Positions 1 through 15,040 of a stretch of 40,257 nucleotides of DNA are shown here, in pieces (the first letter of the stretch is position 1; each line of letters opens with the position of its first letter). This DNA comes from Micrococcales bacterium (lineage in GTDB: Bacteria > Actinomycetota > Actinomycetes > Actinomycetales > Microbacteriaceae), in contig JACRGJ010000104.1 of the NCBI GenBank assembly GCA_016212425.1, forward strand, positions 1 through 40,257, written 5' to 3'. The notes beneath the pieces were generated by a model, which was not told where the DNA came from, made no database searches, and saw only the letters and a list, made by a program, of their open reading frames with translations. The position numbers and the translations under genes were made by a program.

Positions 1-218
1 ACCGCCCCTTCCCCTGGGCGTGGGCCCTCCTGAACGTCTGGGTCTACCTCATCGGCCGCACCGTCGTGCTCCGCCGCCGAGGGGCCCCGGATGCGCTCCC
101 CCCGCTCGTCGTCGGCATCGCGGGGTACCTCGTTGCGGTGGTGGTCTCGTTCTCGGTCGTCGCCTCGGCCCTGGTGCCGGTCTTCGCGGAACTGCCCGAC
201 CGGACGGGCGCGTTCTGA
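1..218 (+). CDS. C-terminal part of an integral membrane protein (5' end outside window)
   Basis: The frame beginning at base 3 is open from the window edge and ends at TGA 216-218, giving 71 visible residues. Two hydrophobic stretches can be seen, one near residues 4-16 (WAWALLNVWVYLI) and one near residues 35-58 (VVGIAGYLVAVVVSFSVVAS), joined by a basic loop RTVVLRRRG. This suggests the last two membrane helices of a larger protein with the basic loop in the cytoplasm. No family motif is visible, so no function is given. The stop codon lies at the presumed start of the next gene, which suggests co-transcription. Confidence 0.6.
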   Translation, partial: RPFPWAWALLNVWVYLIGRTVVLRRRGAPDALPPLVVGIAGYLVAVVVSFSVVASALVPVFAELPDRTGAF

Positions 219-763
219 GTCCGACGTTCCCGCGCCGCCTTGTCGTCAGCGTCGAGCTGCTGCCCGACATCGCCGGTGAGGAGGCGATCCGCGCGGACTG
301 GGCCGCGTTGGAACGGGTGGACATCCCCCACGCGGGGCGTCACCCCAGACCGAGCAATCGCCCGCACGTCAGCGTCGCGGTCCGGTCGGAAGCGGGCGAG
401 CCGTGGCCGCTCCGCTCCGCCGCACTGCGGCTGCCGATCACCGTGCGGATCGGCGGCCTCCTGCTCTTTCCGCACGGCGATCGTGCGGTGCTGGCGCGGG
501 CGGTGGTCGCGGATGCGGAGCTGCTCGACTTCCACGCCGAGGTGCACCGGCTGACGATCGCCTGGGGCGATGCGCTGCCGACGTCCTCACCCGGCGCGTG
601 GTCGCCGCACCTCACCCTCGCCAGGCGGCTCCGGCGCGAGGACGTGCCGCGAGCGGTGGAGGCGCTCGCGCCGCCCCCGGAGCGGCTGGTGCTCGATCGA
701 CTCCGCGTGTGGGACGGCCATCGGCACGAGGTGATCGGCCTCTACCCCTCCGAGTCGGTGTAG
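215..763 (+). CDS. 2'-5' RNA ligase / cyclic phosphodiesterase-like (2H superfamily) protein
   Basis: The product is about 182 residues, the usual size for the family. It carries the two HxT/S motifs that define 2H phosphoesterases: RPHVSVAV near residue 50 and SPHLTLARR near residue 130. The opening SVELLPD and the SNRPHVS block resemble actinobacterial 2'-5' RNA ligase family proteins. The substrate is unknown; such enzymes act on 2',3'-cyclic phosphate RNA ends or small cyclic nucleotides. The start is uncertain. No ATG, GTG or TTG lies between GTG 20, which is inside the upstream gene, and TTG 308, which is inside the conserved domain. CTG 215 would overlap the upstream TGA by the usual CTGA pattern and fits domain length, so it is used here. 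The 3' end overlaps the convergent gene at 742 by 22 bp. Confidence 0.7.
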   Translation: MSPTFPRRLVVSVELLPDIAGEEAIRADWAALERVDIPHAGRHPRPSNRPHVSVAVRSEAGEPWPLRSAALRLPITVRIGGLLLFPHGDRAVLARAVVADAELLDFHAEVHRLTIAWGDALPTSSPGAWSPHLTLARRLRREDVPRAVEALAPPPERLVLDRLRVWDGHRHEVIGLYPSESV

Positions 764-994
764 CCGCCCGCGGCGTCGCGGTCGGCCGCATCCGGCTCGG
801 CCTCCAACTCCGAGTCGGTGTACTGCCCCTCCTCCATCTGGCGCCCAGCGGCGTCGGGCTCGTCCGCGAGCTCCGAATCCGTGAACTGGCCGTCGCCCGG
901 GATCGCGGGAGTGTGCGGCGGTTCGCCGGGGATCTCGCTCTCGGTGTAGTCGCCTGGCCGCTCCCCGGGCGGCACGCTGTCGGGGTACTCCCCC
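742..994 (-). repeat. In-gene degenerate repeat encoding [YF]TDSE units
   Basis: On the plus strand the core reads as variants of CCGAGTCGGTGTA, seen at about 749-761 and 809-821 and in more diverged form near 867, 930 and 977. Units are about 60-65 bp apart and keep the reading frame, so the repeat is under coding constraint rather than a CRISPR or a VNTR of equal copies. Confidence 0.6.
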
Positions 995-1032
995 TGCGAG
1001 TTCACGTCGCTGGTCTCCTCGTCGTCATTCAT
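742..1032 (-). CDS. Small acidic protein with repeated YTDSE units, unknown function
   Basis: A 96-residue protein, strongly acidic and low in hydrophobic residues, with no signal peptide or membrane segment. It is built from five copies of a unit G-x-[YF]-[TP]-[DE]-S-[EV]: GEYPDSV at residue 14, GDYTESE at 27, GQFTDSE at 48, GQYTDSE at 69 and GYTDSEG at the C-terminus, so the later copies are about 21 residues apart. ATG 1032 is chosen because an AGGGGAGG ribosome binding site precedes it by about 6 bases and because upstream codons look non-coding. It lies 98 bp beyond pyk on the same strand, behind a possible terminator, so it may have its own promoter. I do not recognise a named family. 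The repeated Tyr/Thr/Ser-acid motifs could be phosphorylation or protein-binding sites, but this is conjecture. Confidence 0.7.
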   Translation of the reverse strand: MNDDEETSDVNSQGEYPDSVPPGERPGDYTESEIPGEPPHTPAIPGDGQFTDSELADEPDAAGRQMEEGQYTDSELEAEPDAADRDAAGGYTDSEG

Positions 1033-1094
1033 GGGCGCCTCCCCTGATCGGTGTACTGACTGCACGGCAACGCTAGAAGGGCCCGCCCCGGCCT

Positions 1095-1122
1095 CCGGTG
1101 ACGCCCAGCCAACGCTCACCGG
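1095..1122 (-). terminator. Possible hairpin terminator after pyk
   Basis: A perfect 7-bp inverted repeat, CCGGTGA ... TCACCGG, with a 14-base loop starts 8 bases past the pyk stop codon. There is no T-run, so it would be a GC-type actinobacterial terminator at best. It separates pyk from the acidic repeat gene. Confidence 0.35.
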
Positions 1123-1130
1123 GAACCGGA

Positions 1131-2588
1131 TCAATCGGCGTGCTCGCCCGACTCCCACACCGGGGCCTCGCGGTTGACGCCGGTGCCGATCACGTGCACG
1201 CGGATGTCGTTCGTCGATCCGGGGATCCCGGGAGGGGACCCGGAGATGACGACCACGCGCTCCCCGGCCACGGCGAGCCCCTCGCCCATCAGCACCCGAT
1301 CGACCTGGTGGTACATGAGGTCGGTGTGTTCGACGCGGTCGACGAGGAACGACTGGATGCCCCAGGTCAGGTTCATCCGGCGCCGGATCGCCTCATCCGG
1401 TGTGAAGGCCTTCATCGGGATGGGGAAGCGCAGGCGCGACATCCGCCGAGCCGAATCGCCCGACTCGGTGAACACGCACACGTACTTCGCCTCGACGAAG
1501 TCCGCCACCTCGGCGGCGGCGAGGGTGATCGCACCGCCCTGGGTGCGCGGCTTCGTCCCCAGCGGGGGGATCCGCTCCAGTCCGTGCTCCTCGGTGGAGG
1601 CGACGATCTTGGCCATCGTGGCGACGGTCACCACGGGGTACTCGCCGACGCTCGTCTCGCCGGAGAGCATCACCGCGTCGGCGCCGTCGAGCACCGCGTT
1701 CGCGACGTCGGAGGTCTCGGCGCGGGTGGGCACGGGGCTGCTGATCATCGACTCGAGCATCTGCGTCGCCACGATGACCGGCTTCGCCATCCGGCGCGCA
1801 AGCTCCACGGCGTGCTTCTGCACGATCGGCACGGCCTCGAGCGGCAGCTCGACGCCCAGGTCCCCGCGGGCCACCATGATGCCGTCGAATGCGTCGATGA
1901 TCTCCTCGAGCGCGTCCACCGCCTGGGGCTTCTCGATCTTCGCGATCACCGGGACGCGGCGCTCCTCCTCGGCCATGATCTCGTGCACCCGCTCGATATC
2001 AGCGGCGTTCCGAACGAACGACAGCGCGATGTAGTCGGCTCCGAGCTTCAGCGCCCAGCGCAGGTCGGCCTCGTCCTTCTCGCTGAGGGCCGGGACGTTG
2101 ACCGCCACCCCGGGCAGGTTGATCCCCTTGTTGTTGGAGACCGGTCCCCCGACCACGACCTCGGTGCGCACGCGAACGCCGTCCGTCTCCAGCACTCGGA
2201 CGCGGACCTTGCCGTCGTCGATCAGGAGGAAGTCCCCCGGCTTGACGTCCTGCGGCAGGCCCGCGAAGGTCGTGCCGACGAGCTCCTTCGTGCCCACCAC
2301 ATCCTCCGTGGTGATGGTGAAGATGTCCCCCTCGGCGAGCTCGTGGGGACCGCTGTCGAACCGGCCCAGACGGATCTTCGGGCCCTGCAGGTCGACGAGC
2401 ACCGCGACCGGCTCACCGGAGTCCTTCGCCGCCTGACGCACGTTCGCGTAGACGGCGTCGTGCACGTCGTAGCTGCCGTGGCTCAGGTTCATGCGGGCGA
2501 CGTTGACGCCCGCGTCGATCAGGGAGCGGATGCTCTCGTAGCTGGAGCTGGCGGGGCCCAGCGTCGCGACGATCTTGGCTCGTCTCAT
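1131..2588 (-). CDS. pyk: Pyruvate kinase
   Basis: Catalyses phosphoenolpyruvate plus ADP to pyruvate plus ATP, the last step of glycolysis, in the cytoplasm. The 485-residue length is normal for bacterial pyruvate kinase. Visible signatures are the N-terminal KIVATLGPAS, the RMNLSHG phosphate-binding segment near 32-38, the B-domain at roughly 70-165, the catalytic IAKIEKP with Lys217 and Glu219, the MVARGDLGVE metal-site segment near 238-247, and the ATQMLESM and MLSGETSVG motifs near 274 and 307. The C-terminal regulatory domain is complete. It lies 43 bp downstream of gltD on the same strand; no clear promoter is seen in that gap, so it may be read from the gltBD transcript or from a weak local promoter. 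Confidence 0.97.
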   Translation of the reverse strand: MRRAKIVATLGPASSSYESIRSLIDAGVNVARMNLSHGSYDVHDAVYANVRQAAKDSGEPVAVLVDLQGPKIRLGRFDSGPHELAEGDIFTITTEDVVGTKELVGTTFAGLPQDVKPGDFLLIDDGKVRVRVLETDGVRVRTEVVVGGPVSNNKGINLPGVAVNVPALSEKDEADLRWALKLGADYIALSFVRNAADIERVHEIMAEEERRVPVIAKIEKPQAVDALEEIIDAFDGIMVARGDLGVELPLEAVPIVQKHAVELARRMAKPVIVATQMLESMISSPVPTRAETSDVANAVLDGADAVMLSGETSVGEYPVVTVATMAKIVASTEEHGLERIPPLGTKPRTQGGAITLAAAEVADFVEAKYVCVFTESGDSARRMSRLRFPIPMKAFTPDEAIRRRMNLTWGIQSFLVDRVEHTDLMYHQVDRVLMGEGLAVAGERVVVISGSPPGIPGSTNDIRVHVIGTGVNREAPVWESGEHAD

Positions 2589-2631
2589 GATTCCTTCGCG
2601 GTCCGAGTGGATGGGCGTGGTGGGGTGCCGA

Positions 2632-4089
<1,458 letters not shown>

Positions 4090-4090
4090 C

Positions 4091-8650
<4,560 letters not shown>

Positions 8651-8762
8651 CGTGTCGATCCTCACGGAGAAACCGGGTGGGACGCCGTCGGCCCGATCGG
8701 TGCGGATGTGGAGCGGGCGCGCGGGGCGGCGCGTACCGGAGCGGAGAGCGTGGTCCGCGGGG

Positions 8763-9788
8763 TCAGGAGCCCGTGCTCGCTCCGCTTGTGGCGGATACCG
8801 GGCTGGTGGCCTCTGCGTCACCGGGCGACGACCCGTCATCGGAGTCGTCGGTCTCGGAGTACCTGTCGCCCGATTCTACGGCAGCGGACGGCGTCCACTC
8901 CTTGCCGGGCCGGTAGACCGAGGGTTCGAGCCCGGAATGCCGCCGGGTCTGCACGAGGAAGAGGATCACGCCGATGACGAAGGCGAGGATCGCCGCCCAC
9001 ACGTTGGCCCGGATGCCGAGGTAGTACTCGCTCGGGTCGACCCGGATCGACTCGAACCAGAAGCGACCCGCGCCGTACCAGATGAGGTAGAGCGCGGCGG
9101 TGCGACCCCACTGCAGGGTGAAGCGCCGCGTCAGCACGAGCAGGCCCGCCAAGCCGATCAGGTTCCAGATCATCTCGTAGAGGAACGTCGGGGTGAACAG
9201 CGTCCCCGGCGGCAGCCCGACCGGGTAGGCCGCGTTGTCGCTCTCGATCTCCAGACCCCAGGGCAGGGTGGTGGGCAGGCCGTACAGCTCGTGGTTGAAG
9301 TAGTTGCCCAGGCGGCCGAAGGCCTGGGCGATCAGCATGCCCGGCGCGAGCGCGTCGAGCACGCTCCAGAACCGCAGACCCGTGTACCAGCAGGCCAGGG
9401 CGACACCCAGGATGCCGCCGATCAGGCCGCCGAAGATCGCGACACCGCCCTCCCAGATCGCGAAGATCTTCCAGAACGGATGATCCGCATCGATCGGGAA
9501 GTAGTCGGAGGGATGCGTGAAGACGTGATAGAGCCGCGCGCTCAGGTATCCGACGATGAGGGCCGGGACGGCGATGTCCAGGATCACCCACGGCTCCGCC
9601 CCCCGTGCGGTCAGCAGCCGGTTCACGACGAGCACTGCTGCGGTGATGCCGATCAGGATGCAGATCGCGTAGGCGTAGATCGGGAGGGGCCAGCTCTCCG
9701 GCCAGATCGGCAACCACGAGTTCAGCCAGGTGCCGACCTCGAACTTCTGCCAGTCGAGGGGCGGGGACGGGATGGACAGCGGTGCCAC
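8763..9788 (-). CDS. lgt: Phosphatidylglycerol--prolipoprotein diacylglyceryl transferase
   Basis: Adds diacylglycerol to the lipobox cysteine of prolipoproteins at the outer face of the cytoplasmic membrane. The 341-residue protein has about seven hydrophobic segments and the Lgt signature [13 protein letters not shown] at 158-170, which holds the essential Arg and Asn. [15 protein letters not shown] near 111-125 matches the conserved periplasmic loop; the HGGLI histidine of enterobacteria is Phe here, a position that varies in actinobacteria. The last 60 residues form a Ser/Asp-rich hydrophilic tail. The start is GTG 9788. Lgt follows trpA by 39 bp, a common arrangement in actinobacteria, and is probably transcribed with the trp genes. 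Confidence 0.95.
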   Translation of the reverse strand: MAPLSIPSPPLDWQKFEVGTWLNSWLPIWPESWPLPIYAYAICILIGITAAVLVVNRLLTARGAEPWVILDIAVPALIVGYLSARLYHVFTHPSDYFPIDADHPFWKIFAIWEGGVAIFGGLIGGILGVALACWYTGLRFWSVLDALAPGMLIAQAFGRLGNYFNHELYGLPTTLPWGLEIESDNAAYPVGLPPGTLFTPTFLYEMIWNLIGLAGLLVLTRRFTLQWGRTAALYLIWYGAGRFWFESIRVDPSEYYLGIRANVWAAILAFVIGVILFLVQTRRHSGLEPSVYRPGKEWTPSAAVESGDRYSETDDSDDGSSPGDAEATSPVSATSGASTGS

Positions 9789-9827
9789 CGGTGACCCTTC
9801 TAGACGCGAGCGGGAGCGCGGTCGAGT

Positions 9828-10643
9828 CTAGTGCGCGGGTGTCGGACGCCCCGACCGGGTGCCCTCCGCGAGCGCGCGGGCGACCGCGGCCACCCGCGCC
9901 ACCCCGCCGTCCGCGAGAGCCGAGACCAGCAGCGAGCCGACGATGGCTCCGTCGGCGTACCCGAGCACCTCGCGCACCTGCTCGGCGGTGGAGATGCCGA
10001 TGCCCACGCAGGCGCGCTCCGCTCCCGCGTCGCGGAGACGGCCCACCAGCCGGCGCGCCGCGGCGTCGAGGTCGGCGCGAGCGCCGGTGATCCCCATCGT
10101 CGACACGGTGTACACGAAGCCCCGGCTGGCCGCGACGGTGAGCCGGAGGCGCTCGTCAGTGGAGGACGGCGCGGCCAGGAACACCCGCTCGAGGCCGTAC
10201 GCGTCGCTCAGCGCGATCCACTCCGTGTCGGCGTCCGGGGTGATGTCCGGCGTAATGAGCCCGGATCCGCCCGCGTCGCGGAGGCCGCGGGCGAAGGTCT
10301 CGGCCCCGAACTGCAGGATCGGGTTCCAGTACGTCATCACGAGCACGGGAGCAGCGACGCGGCTCCGGATCCGCTCGACCGCGGTGAGCACGTCGCGCAC
10401 CCGGAACCCGCCGGCCAGCGCCCGCTGCGTGGCGGCCTGGATCACGGGACCGTCCATGACCGGATCGGAATACGGCACCCCGAGCTCGAGGGCATCGACG
10501 CCGTTCTCGACGAGGGCGACCGCCGCATCCACGCTGGTGTCGAGGTCGGGGAAGCCCACAGGAAGGTATCCGATGAGCGCGCCGGATCCGGCGTCGCGCC
10601 GGGCGTCGATGACGGAGGCGACGCCTCCCCCGGCCGCGGTCAT
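9828..10643 (-). CDS. trpA: Tryptophan synthase alpha chain
   Basis: Cleaves indole-3-glycerol phosphate to indole and glyceraldehyde 3-phosphate, then passes indole through a tunnel to TrpB. The 271-residue TIM barrel shows the catalytic pair Glu53 ([10 protein letters not shown]) and Asp64 (PVMDGP), the [11 protein letters not shown] strand, and the phosphate-binding GIGIST and GAIVGS segments. ATG 10643 overlaps the trpB stop by four bases (ATGA), and this sets the start. Confidence 0.97.
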   Translation of the reverse strand: MTAAGGGVASVIDARRDAGSGALIGYLPVGFPDLDTSVDAAVALVENGVDALELGVPYSDPVMDGPVIQAATQRALAGGFRVRDVLTAVERIRSRVAAPVLVMTYWNPILQFGAETFARGLRDAGGSGLITPDITPDADTEWIALSDAYGLERVFLAAPSSTDERLRLTVAASRGFVYTVSTMGITGARADLDAAARRLVGRLRDAGAERACVGIGISTAEQVREVLGYADGAIVGSLLVSALADGGVARVAAVARALAEGTRSGRPTPAH

Positions 10644-11860
10644 TCCTGCGTCGCCGCCTCGTCGAGCAGATCGAACCAGCGGCCGGCGGTCGCGACGTCC
10701 TTGTCGCCGCGCCCGCTGAGGTTGACGAGGATCACCGAGCCGGGGCCGAGCTCGCGACCGAGCACGAGGGCCCCGGCCAGAGCATGCGCCGATTCGATGG
10801 CCGGGATGATGCCCTCGGTGCGGCTGAGCAGGCGCAGCGCGTCCATCGCCTCGGTGTCGGTGGCCGCGCGGTACTCCGCTCGGCCGATCGAGGCCAGGTG
10901 GGAATGCTCCGGGCCGACGCCCGGGTAATCCAGTCCCGCCGAGATGGAGTGCGACTCGAGGGTCTGCCCGTCCTCGTCCTGGAGGAGGTAGCTGCGAGCG
11001 CCATGCAGAACGCCCACCCGGCCCCGCTCGATCGACGCGGCGGTGCGGCCGGAGTCGAGTCCCTCGCCTCCGGCCTCGATGCCGTACAGCGCGACACCGG
11101 CATCGTCGAGGAATGCGGAGAAGATGCCGATCGCGTTCGAGCCGCCCCCCACGCAGGCGACCACCGCATCCGGGAGTCCCCCGGTGAGCGCCTGGACCTG
11201 CTCCCTGGCCTCCTCGCCGATGATCTTCTGGAAGTCGCGCACCATCGCGGGGAACGGATGCGGTCCCGCCGCGGTGCCGAAGAGGTAGTTCGTGGTCGCC
11301 ACGCTCGTGACCCACTCGCGGTAGGCCTCGTTGATCGCGTCCTTGAGGGTGCGCGACCCGGTGGTGACCGGCACGACCTCGGCGCCGAGCAGGCGCATCC
11401 GGGCGACGTTGAGCGCCTGGCGCTGGGTGTCGACCTCTCCCATGAACACCGTGCACTCGAGCCCGAACAGCGCCGCCGCGGTCGCCGACGCGACCCCGTG
11501 CTGGCCGGCCCCGGTCTCGGCGATGACCCGCGTCTTCCCGATCCGGCGCGTGAGCAGGGCCTGGCCGAGCACGTTGTTGATCTTGTGGCTGCCGGTGTGG
11601 TTGAGGTCCTCGCGCTTGAGGATGATCCGCGCGCCCCCGGCGTGACGCGCGAACCGCGGAACCTCGGTGATGATCGAGGGCCGTCCGGTGTAGGTGCGGT
11701 GCAGCGCGGCGAGCTCGGCCTGGAACTCGGGGTCGTCCTTAGCGACCTCGTAGGCGGCGGCGAGCTCGTCGATCGCCGCGACGAGCGACTCTGGCATGAA
11801 GCGGCCGCCGAACTCGCCGAAGAACGGACCGGGCGCGCCGCGCAGGACGGTGTCGGTCAT
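10640..11860 (-). CDS. trpB: Tryptophan synthase beta chain
   Basis: PLP enzyme that joins indole and serine to make tryptophan. The 406-residue protein carries [11 protein letters not shown] with the PLP lysine at about residue 93, the [11 protein letters not shown] segment, the phosphate-cup GGGSNAIG, and [13 protein letters not shown]. It is of the standard TrpB1 type that partners with TrpA. The start ATG 11860 overlaps the trpC stop by four bases, and the stop overlaps trpA, so trpC-B-A should be translationally coupled. Confidence 0.97.
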   Translation of the reverse strand: MTDTVLRGAPGPFFGEFGGRFMPESLVAAIDELAAAYEVAKDDPEFQAELAALHRTYTGRPSIITEVPRFARHAGGARIILKREDLNHTGSHKINNVLGQALLTRRIGKTRVIAETGAGQHGVASATAAALFGLECTVFMGEVDTQRQALNVARMRLLGAEVVPVTTGSRTLKDAINEAYREWVTSVATTNYLFGTAAGPHPFPAMVRDFQKIIGEEAREQVQALTGGLPDAVVACVGGGSNAIGIFSAFLDDAGVALYGIEAGGEGLDSGRTAASIERGRVGVLHGARSYLLQDEDGQTLESHSISAGLDYPGVGPEHSHLASIGRAEYRAATDTEAMDALRLLSRTEGIIPAIESAHALAGALVLGRELGPGSVILVNLSGRGDKDVATAGRWFDLLDEAATQE

Positions 11861-12687
11861 CGGGGATCCTCCGCTGCGCCGGAGCGCTCCGGGACGGCAC
11901 CGACGCGGGCGGGCTCCGCCTCCAGGAACGCGCGGATGCGGCCGACGGGAGCGCCGGCGGTGACGAGCGCCTCGCCGACCAGCACGACATCCGCGCCGGC
12001 GGCCCGGTAGCGGGCCACGTCGGCGGGTTCGCGGACCGCCGACTCGGCGACGCGGATCACCCCGGCCGGGATGCGGTCCACCAGCCGCGCGAACAGGTCG
12101 CGGTCGAGTTCGAAGGTGGAGAGGTTCCGGGCGTTGATCCCCAGCAGAGCGGGTCCGACCTCGAGGGCGCGCTCGACCTCGTCCGCGTCGTGGGCCTCGA
12201 CCAGCGCGGTCATCCCGAGTCCGGCGATCAGGCCGTGCAACCGGGCGAGCGTCGCCTGGTCGAGGGCGGCGACGATGAGCAGGACGAGGTCGGCGCCCGC
12301 GGCGCGCGCCTCGAGCACCTGATACTCCTCGACGATGAAGTCCTTGCGCAGGACGGGCACCGCGACGGCGGCGCGGACGGCCTCGAGGTCGGCCAGCGAG
12401 CCGCCGAAGCGGTGCTGCTCGGTGAGCACGCTGATCGCGCTCGCCCCTCCGGTCTCGTAGCTGACCGCCAGCGCGGCGGGGTCGGCGATCGCGGCGAGCG
12501 GCCCGCGCGAGGGGCTTGCGCGCTTCACCTCCGCGATGATCCGCACCCGGTCGGCGGGAGCGAGCGCCGCCGCCGCATCGAGCGCGGCCGGGCGGGCCAG
12601 CGCATCCGCCTCGACCCGGCGCAGGGACCGGCTCTCGCGCCGGGCGGCCGCGTCGGCGACGGCTCCGGCGACCAGTTCGGCCAGCAC
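11857..12687 (-). CDS. trpC: Indole-3-glycerol phosphate synthase
   Basis: Closes the indole ring from carboxyphenylamino-deoxyribulose phosphate. The 276-residue TIM barrel has the [13 protein letters not shown] motif with Lys55, the [21 protein letters not shown] segment with the second catalytic lysine, [10 protein letters not shown], and the phosphate-binding AESAV and GEALV motifs. GTG 12687 is chosen because it lies two bases past the stop of the upstream small membrane protein and leaves a normal N-terminal helix. It is not fused to TrpF; in actinobacteria that step is usually done by the dual-function HisA/PriA isomerase, which is not in this window. Confidence 0.96.
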   Translation of the reverse strand: MLAELVAGAVADAAARRESRSLRRVEADALARPAALDAAAALAPADRVRIIAEVKRASPSRGPLAAIADPAALAVSYETGGASAISVLTEQHRFGGSLADLEAVRAAVAVPVLRKDFIVEEYQVLEARAAGADLVLLIVAALDQATLARLHGLIAGLGMTALVEAHDADEVERALEVGPALLGINARNLSTFELDRDLFARLVDRIPAGVIRVAESAVREPADVARYRAAGADVVLVGEALVTAGAPVGRIRAFLEAEPARVGAVPERSGAAEDPR

Positions 12688-12689
12688 GG

Positions 12690-12920
12690 CTAGTCGTGCG
12701 CCTTCGGCGTGTAGCGGGCGCCGCCGATACCGAATCCGAGCTTGGACAGCACCACCCCGACGATCGCGCCGACCACGACGAGGGCGGCACTGGCCCAGAC
12801 CAGCCAGACGATCGCGAACCAGAAGGCGACGGTGCCGATCGCGAAGGCGACCAGCATGATGATGACGGCCGTCCAGGCCGCGGGCGAGTTCCCGTGACCG
12901 GGTTCGCTCGGTGAGGACAC
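12690..12920 (-). CDS. HGxxPAAW-type small membrane protein in the trp operon
   Basis: A 76-residue protein with the N-terminal motif GHGNSPAAW at 8-16, which matches the actinobacterial HGxxPAAW family found beside trp genes. Two hydrophobic helices follow, at about 17-38 and 41-61, with a short charged tail ending PKAHD. Both ends are therefore likely on the same side of the membrane. The biochemical role is not known. Its place between the Trp-associated membrane protein and trpC, with 2 bp to trpC, argues for a link to tryptophan synthesis or transport, but that rests on context only. Confidence 0.85.
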   Translation of the reverse strand: MSSPSEPGHGNSPAAWTAVIIMLVAFAIGTVAFWFAIVWLVWASAALVVVGAIVGVVLSKLGFGIGGARYTPKAHD

Positions 12921-12953
12921 GTCGGGCTCCTTCTATGAGGCGTCGCGGCCAGT

Positions 12954-13523
12954 CTAGCGAGCGCCCGTGGTCGGGTCCTCGCCGCCGGAGAGCGCGTCCC
13001 ACTCGCGGATGGGGTCGCCCCCGGGCTCGGCCGGCGTCACCCGGTTGCGCTCGAATCGGCTCGTGGTGCGCGGCCAGCGCCGGGCGGTCACGAGGATGCC
13101 GAGCCCGGCGACCGCGAGAAGCACCCCGAGAGCGAGGGCCGCTCCCGGCCAGAGGGTCGCGTCGGCGGTGACCCCGGCTCCGGTCCCCACCAGCCCCGTC
13201 GTGGTGGCCACCTCTGTACGCGCCGCGGCGGCCGGATCGGTGAGCGCCGTCCCCGCCACGATCGCGACGCAGACCCCGAGGAGAGCCTGCAGGATCCCGA
13301 GGATGACCCGGAACACGGGGCCGGCGAGCGCGAGGGCCGCGGCGACCACCATCCCGCTGAGCGCGAGCGGCAGCGTCGCCCCGCCGGCGGAGGAGCCGGG
13401 GACCGGGATGCGCTGTCCCTCCGCGCGGGCGTCCAGCCAGCCCTGGGACCACGCGAGCACCACCGCTGCGTTGAGCGCCAGGAGGGCGAGGATCGAGAGG
13501 CCGCGGAGCCGGGCGGGGCTCAT
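12954..13523 (-). CDS. Trp biosynthesis-associated membrane protein
   Basis: A 189-residue protein with four hydrophobic segments (about residues 7-25, 47-66, 69-90 and 120-145) and a hydrophilic C-terminal tail. Location directly after trpE, length and topology match the actinobacterial Trp_oprn_chp / TIGR02234 family, which is known by its place in trp operons and not by a proven function. ATG 13523 overlaps the trpE stop by four bases (ATGA). Thirty-three bases separate it from the HGxxPAAW gene. A role in tryptophan or precursor movement across the membrane is only a guess. Confidence 0.85.
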   Translation of the reverse strand: MSPARLRGLSILALLALNAAVVLAWSQGWLDARAEGQRIPVPGSSAGGATLPLALSGMVVAAALALAGPVFRVILGILQALLGVCVAIVAGTALTDPAAAARTEVATTTGLVGTGAGVTADATLWPGAALALGVLLAVAGLGILVTARRWPRTTSRFERNRVTPAEPGGDPIREWDALSGGEDPTTGAR

Positions 13524-15040
13524 CGCCGCCGCCGGAGGGCGTTCGCGATGGCGACCGCGCGCAGCGGGGCGGCCGCCTTGTTCTGCGACTCCTCCAGCTC
13601 GGTCTGCGGGTCGGAGTCGGCGACCAGTCCCGCGCCGGCCTGCACGTGCGCGGTGCCGTCCACGATGGTCGCGGTGCGGATGGCGATCGCCAGATCGGTG
13701 TCGCCGGCGAAGTCGAGGTAGCCGACGACGCCGCCGTACACGCCGCGCTGCGCCGGCTCGAGCTGATCGATGATCTCCAGCGCGCGGGGCTTCGGCGCCC
13801 CGGACAGGGTTCCCGCGGGGAAGGTGGCGCGGAACACGTCGACGGGTGTGGCCTCGGGACGCAGGTCGCCCTCGACGCTCGAGACCAGGTGCATGATGTG
13901 GCTGAAGCGCTCCACCTGCAGATACTCGGTCACCTCGACGGTGCCCGGGACGCTCACCTTCGACAGGTCGTTGCGGGCGAGATCGACCAGCATGAGGTGC
14001 TCCGAGCGCTCCTTCGGGTCGGCCAGGAGCTCCGCCGCGAGCTCGCCGTCCCGCTCCGGTGTCGCGCCGCGCGGACGCGATCCGGCGATCGGATGCATGT
14101 AGACCCGGCGGCCCTGCACCTTCACGAGCGCCTCGGGGCTGGAGCCCACGACGGATACCGCCGTTCCGGTCGGGCTCTCGAAGTGGGTCAGGTACATGTA
14201 GGGGCTCGGGTTGAGGGTCCGCAGCACCCGGTACACGTCGAAGGGCGAGGCCTCCAACGGGTGATCGAAGCGCTGGGAGATCACCACCTGGAACACGTCC
14301 CCGTCGCGGATGAACTCCTTCGAGCGCAGCACGGCATCCCGGAACGCCTGCGCGTCCTGCCGTGCGACCGGCTGCGGCGCGGCGGTCAGGTCGATGTCGC
14401 CGAGCCAGGGCTGCCGCGGCTCGGCGAGCCGGCGCTCCAGCGCGTCCAGGCGCGTCTGCGCGTCCGTCCACAGCGCATCCCCGTCCGGTTCGCCGTCGGC
14501 CAGCACGGTCGCGACGAGGCTCAGGATGCCGGAGCGGTGGTCGAGCGCGATGAGCTCGGAGACGAAGGCCAGCGCCTGGGCGGGCACCGCGTAGTCGGCG
14601 GGCGGGGCATCCGGGAGGTGCTCGATCTGCCGGATCGCCTCCCAGCCGATGTAGCCGACGAGGCCGCCGGTGAGGGGCGGATGCCCCGGCACCCGCGGCG
14701 TCGCCCACCGCTCGTACAGCAGGCGCAGCGCGTCCAGCGGGCCGGGGGGAGCATCCGGTCCCAGCGCGCGCTCCGCGGGCAGTCCGAGGTCCTGCCAGAC
14801 CGCCCGGCCCTCGTGCTCCGTGAGGACGCCGAAGCTCGCCACCCCGACGAACGACCAGCGCGACCAGTGGCCGCCCTGGTCGGCGGACTCGAGCAGGAAG
14901 GTGCCCGGCCGGCCCTCGGCCAGACGGCCGTAGACCCCCAGCGGGGTCTCCTGATCGGCGAACAGCTCCCGGATCACCGGGACCACGCGGTGCCCCGCCG
15001 CCAGGGCCGCCGCGACGTCGGCCCGTGTCGTGCTCGTCAC
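13520..15040 (-). CDS. trpE: Anthranilate synthase component I
   Basis: Makes anthranilate from chorismate, with ammonia delivered by a TrpG glutaminase that is not encoded here. The 506-residue protein has the N-terminal LLES motif at 49-52 that forms the tryptophan feedback site, so allosteric inhibition is expected. The chorismate-binding domain shows the usual blocks: [39 protein letters not shown] and [16 protein letters not shown] 15040 overlaps the hisI stop (GTGA), which ties the trp genes to the his run. No leader peptide rich in Trp codons is seen ahead of trpE. Confidence 0.97.
   Translation of the reverse strand: MTSTTRADVAAALAAGHRVVPVIRELFADQETPLGVYGRLAEGRPGTFLLESADQGGHWSRWSFVGVASFGVLTEHEGRAVWQDLGLPAERALGPDAPPGPLDALRLLYERWATPRVPGHPPLTGGLVGYIGWEAIRQIEHLPDAPPADYAVPAQALAFVSELIALDHRSGILSLVATVLADGEPDGDALWTDAQTRLDALERRLAEPRQPWLGDIDLTAAPQPVARQDAQAFRDAVLRSKEFIRDGDVFQVVISQRFDHPLEASPFDVYRVLRTLNPSPYMYLTHFESPTGTAVSVVGSSPEALVKVQGRRVYMHPIAGSRPRGATPERDGELAAELLADPKERSEHLMLVDLARNDLSKVSVPGTVEVTEYLQVERFSHIMHLVSSVEGDLRPEATPVDVFRATFPAGTLSGAPKPRALEIIDQLEPAQRGVYGGVVGYLDFAGDTDLAIAIRTATIVDGTAHVQAGAGLVADSDPQTELEESQNKAAAPLRAVAIANALRRRR

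Noticed and set aside
20-214. N-terminal extension of the 2'-5' RNA ligase-like protein to GTG 20
   Set aside because: The added 65 residues are Arg/Pro/Gly-rich and overlap a membrane-protein frame that makes better sense; the family does not have such an extension.
742-994. CRISPR or plain tandem repeat
   Set aside because: Units are diverged, keep a reading frame and lack spacers.
8651-8839. Longer GltB start
   Set aside because: Extra residues are low-complexity; ATG 8650 gives a normal propeptide before the catalytic Cys.
9828-13523. Loss of trpG, trpD and trpF as gene decay
   Set aside because: Actinobacteria often keep these elsewhere or use the shared HisA/PriA isomerase for the TrpF step; nothing here looks broken.
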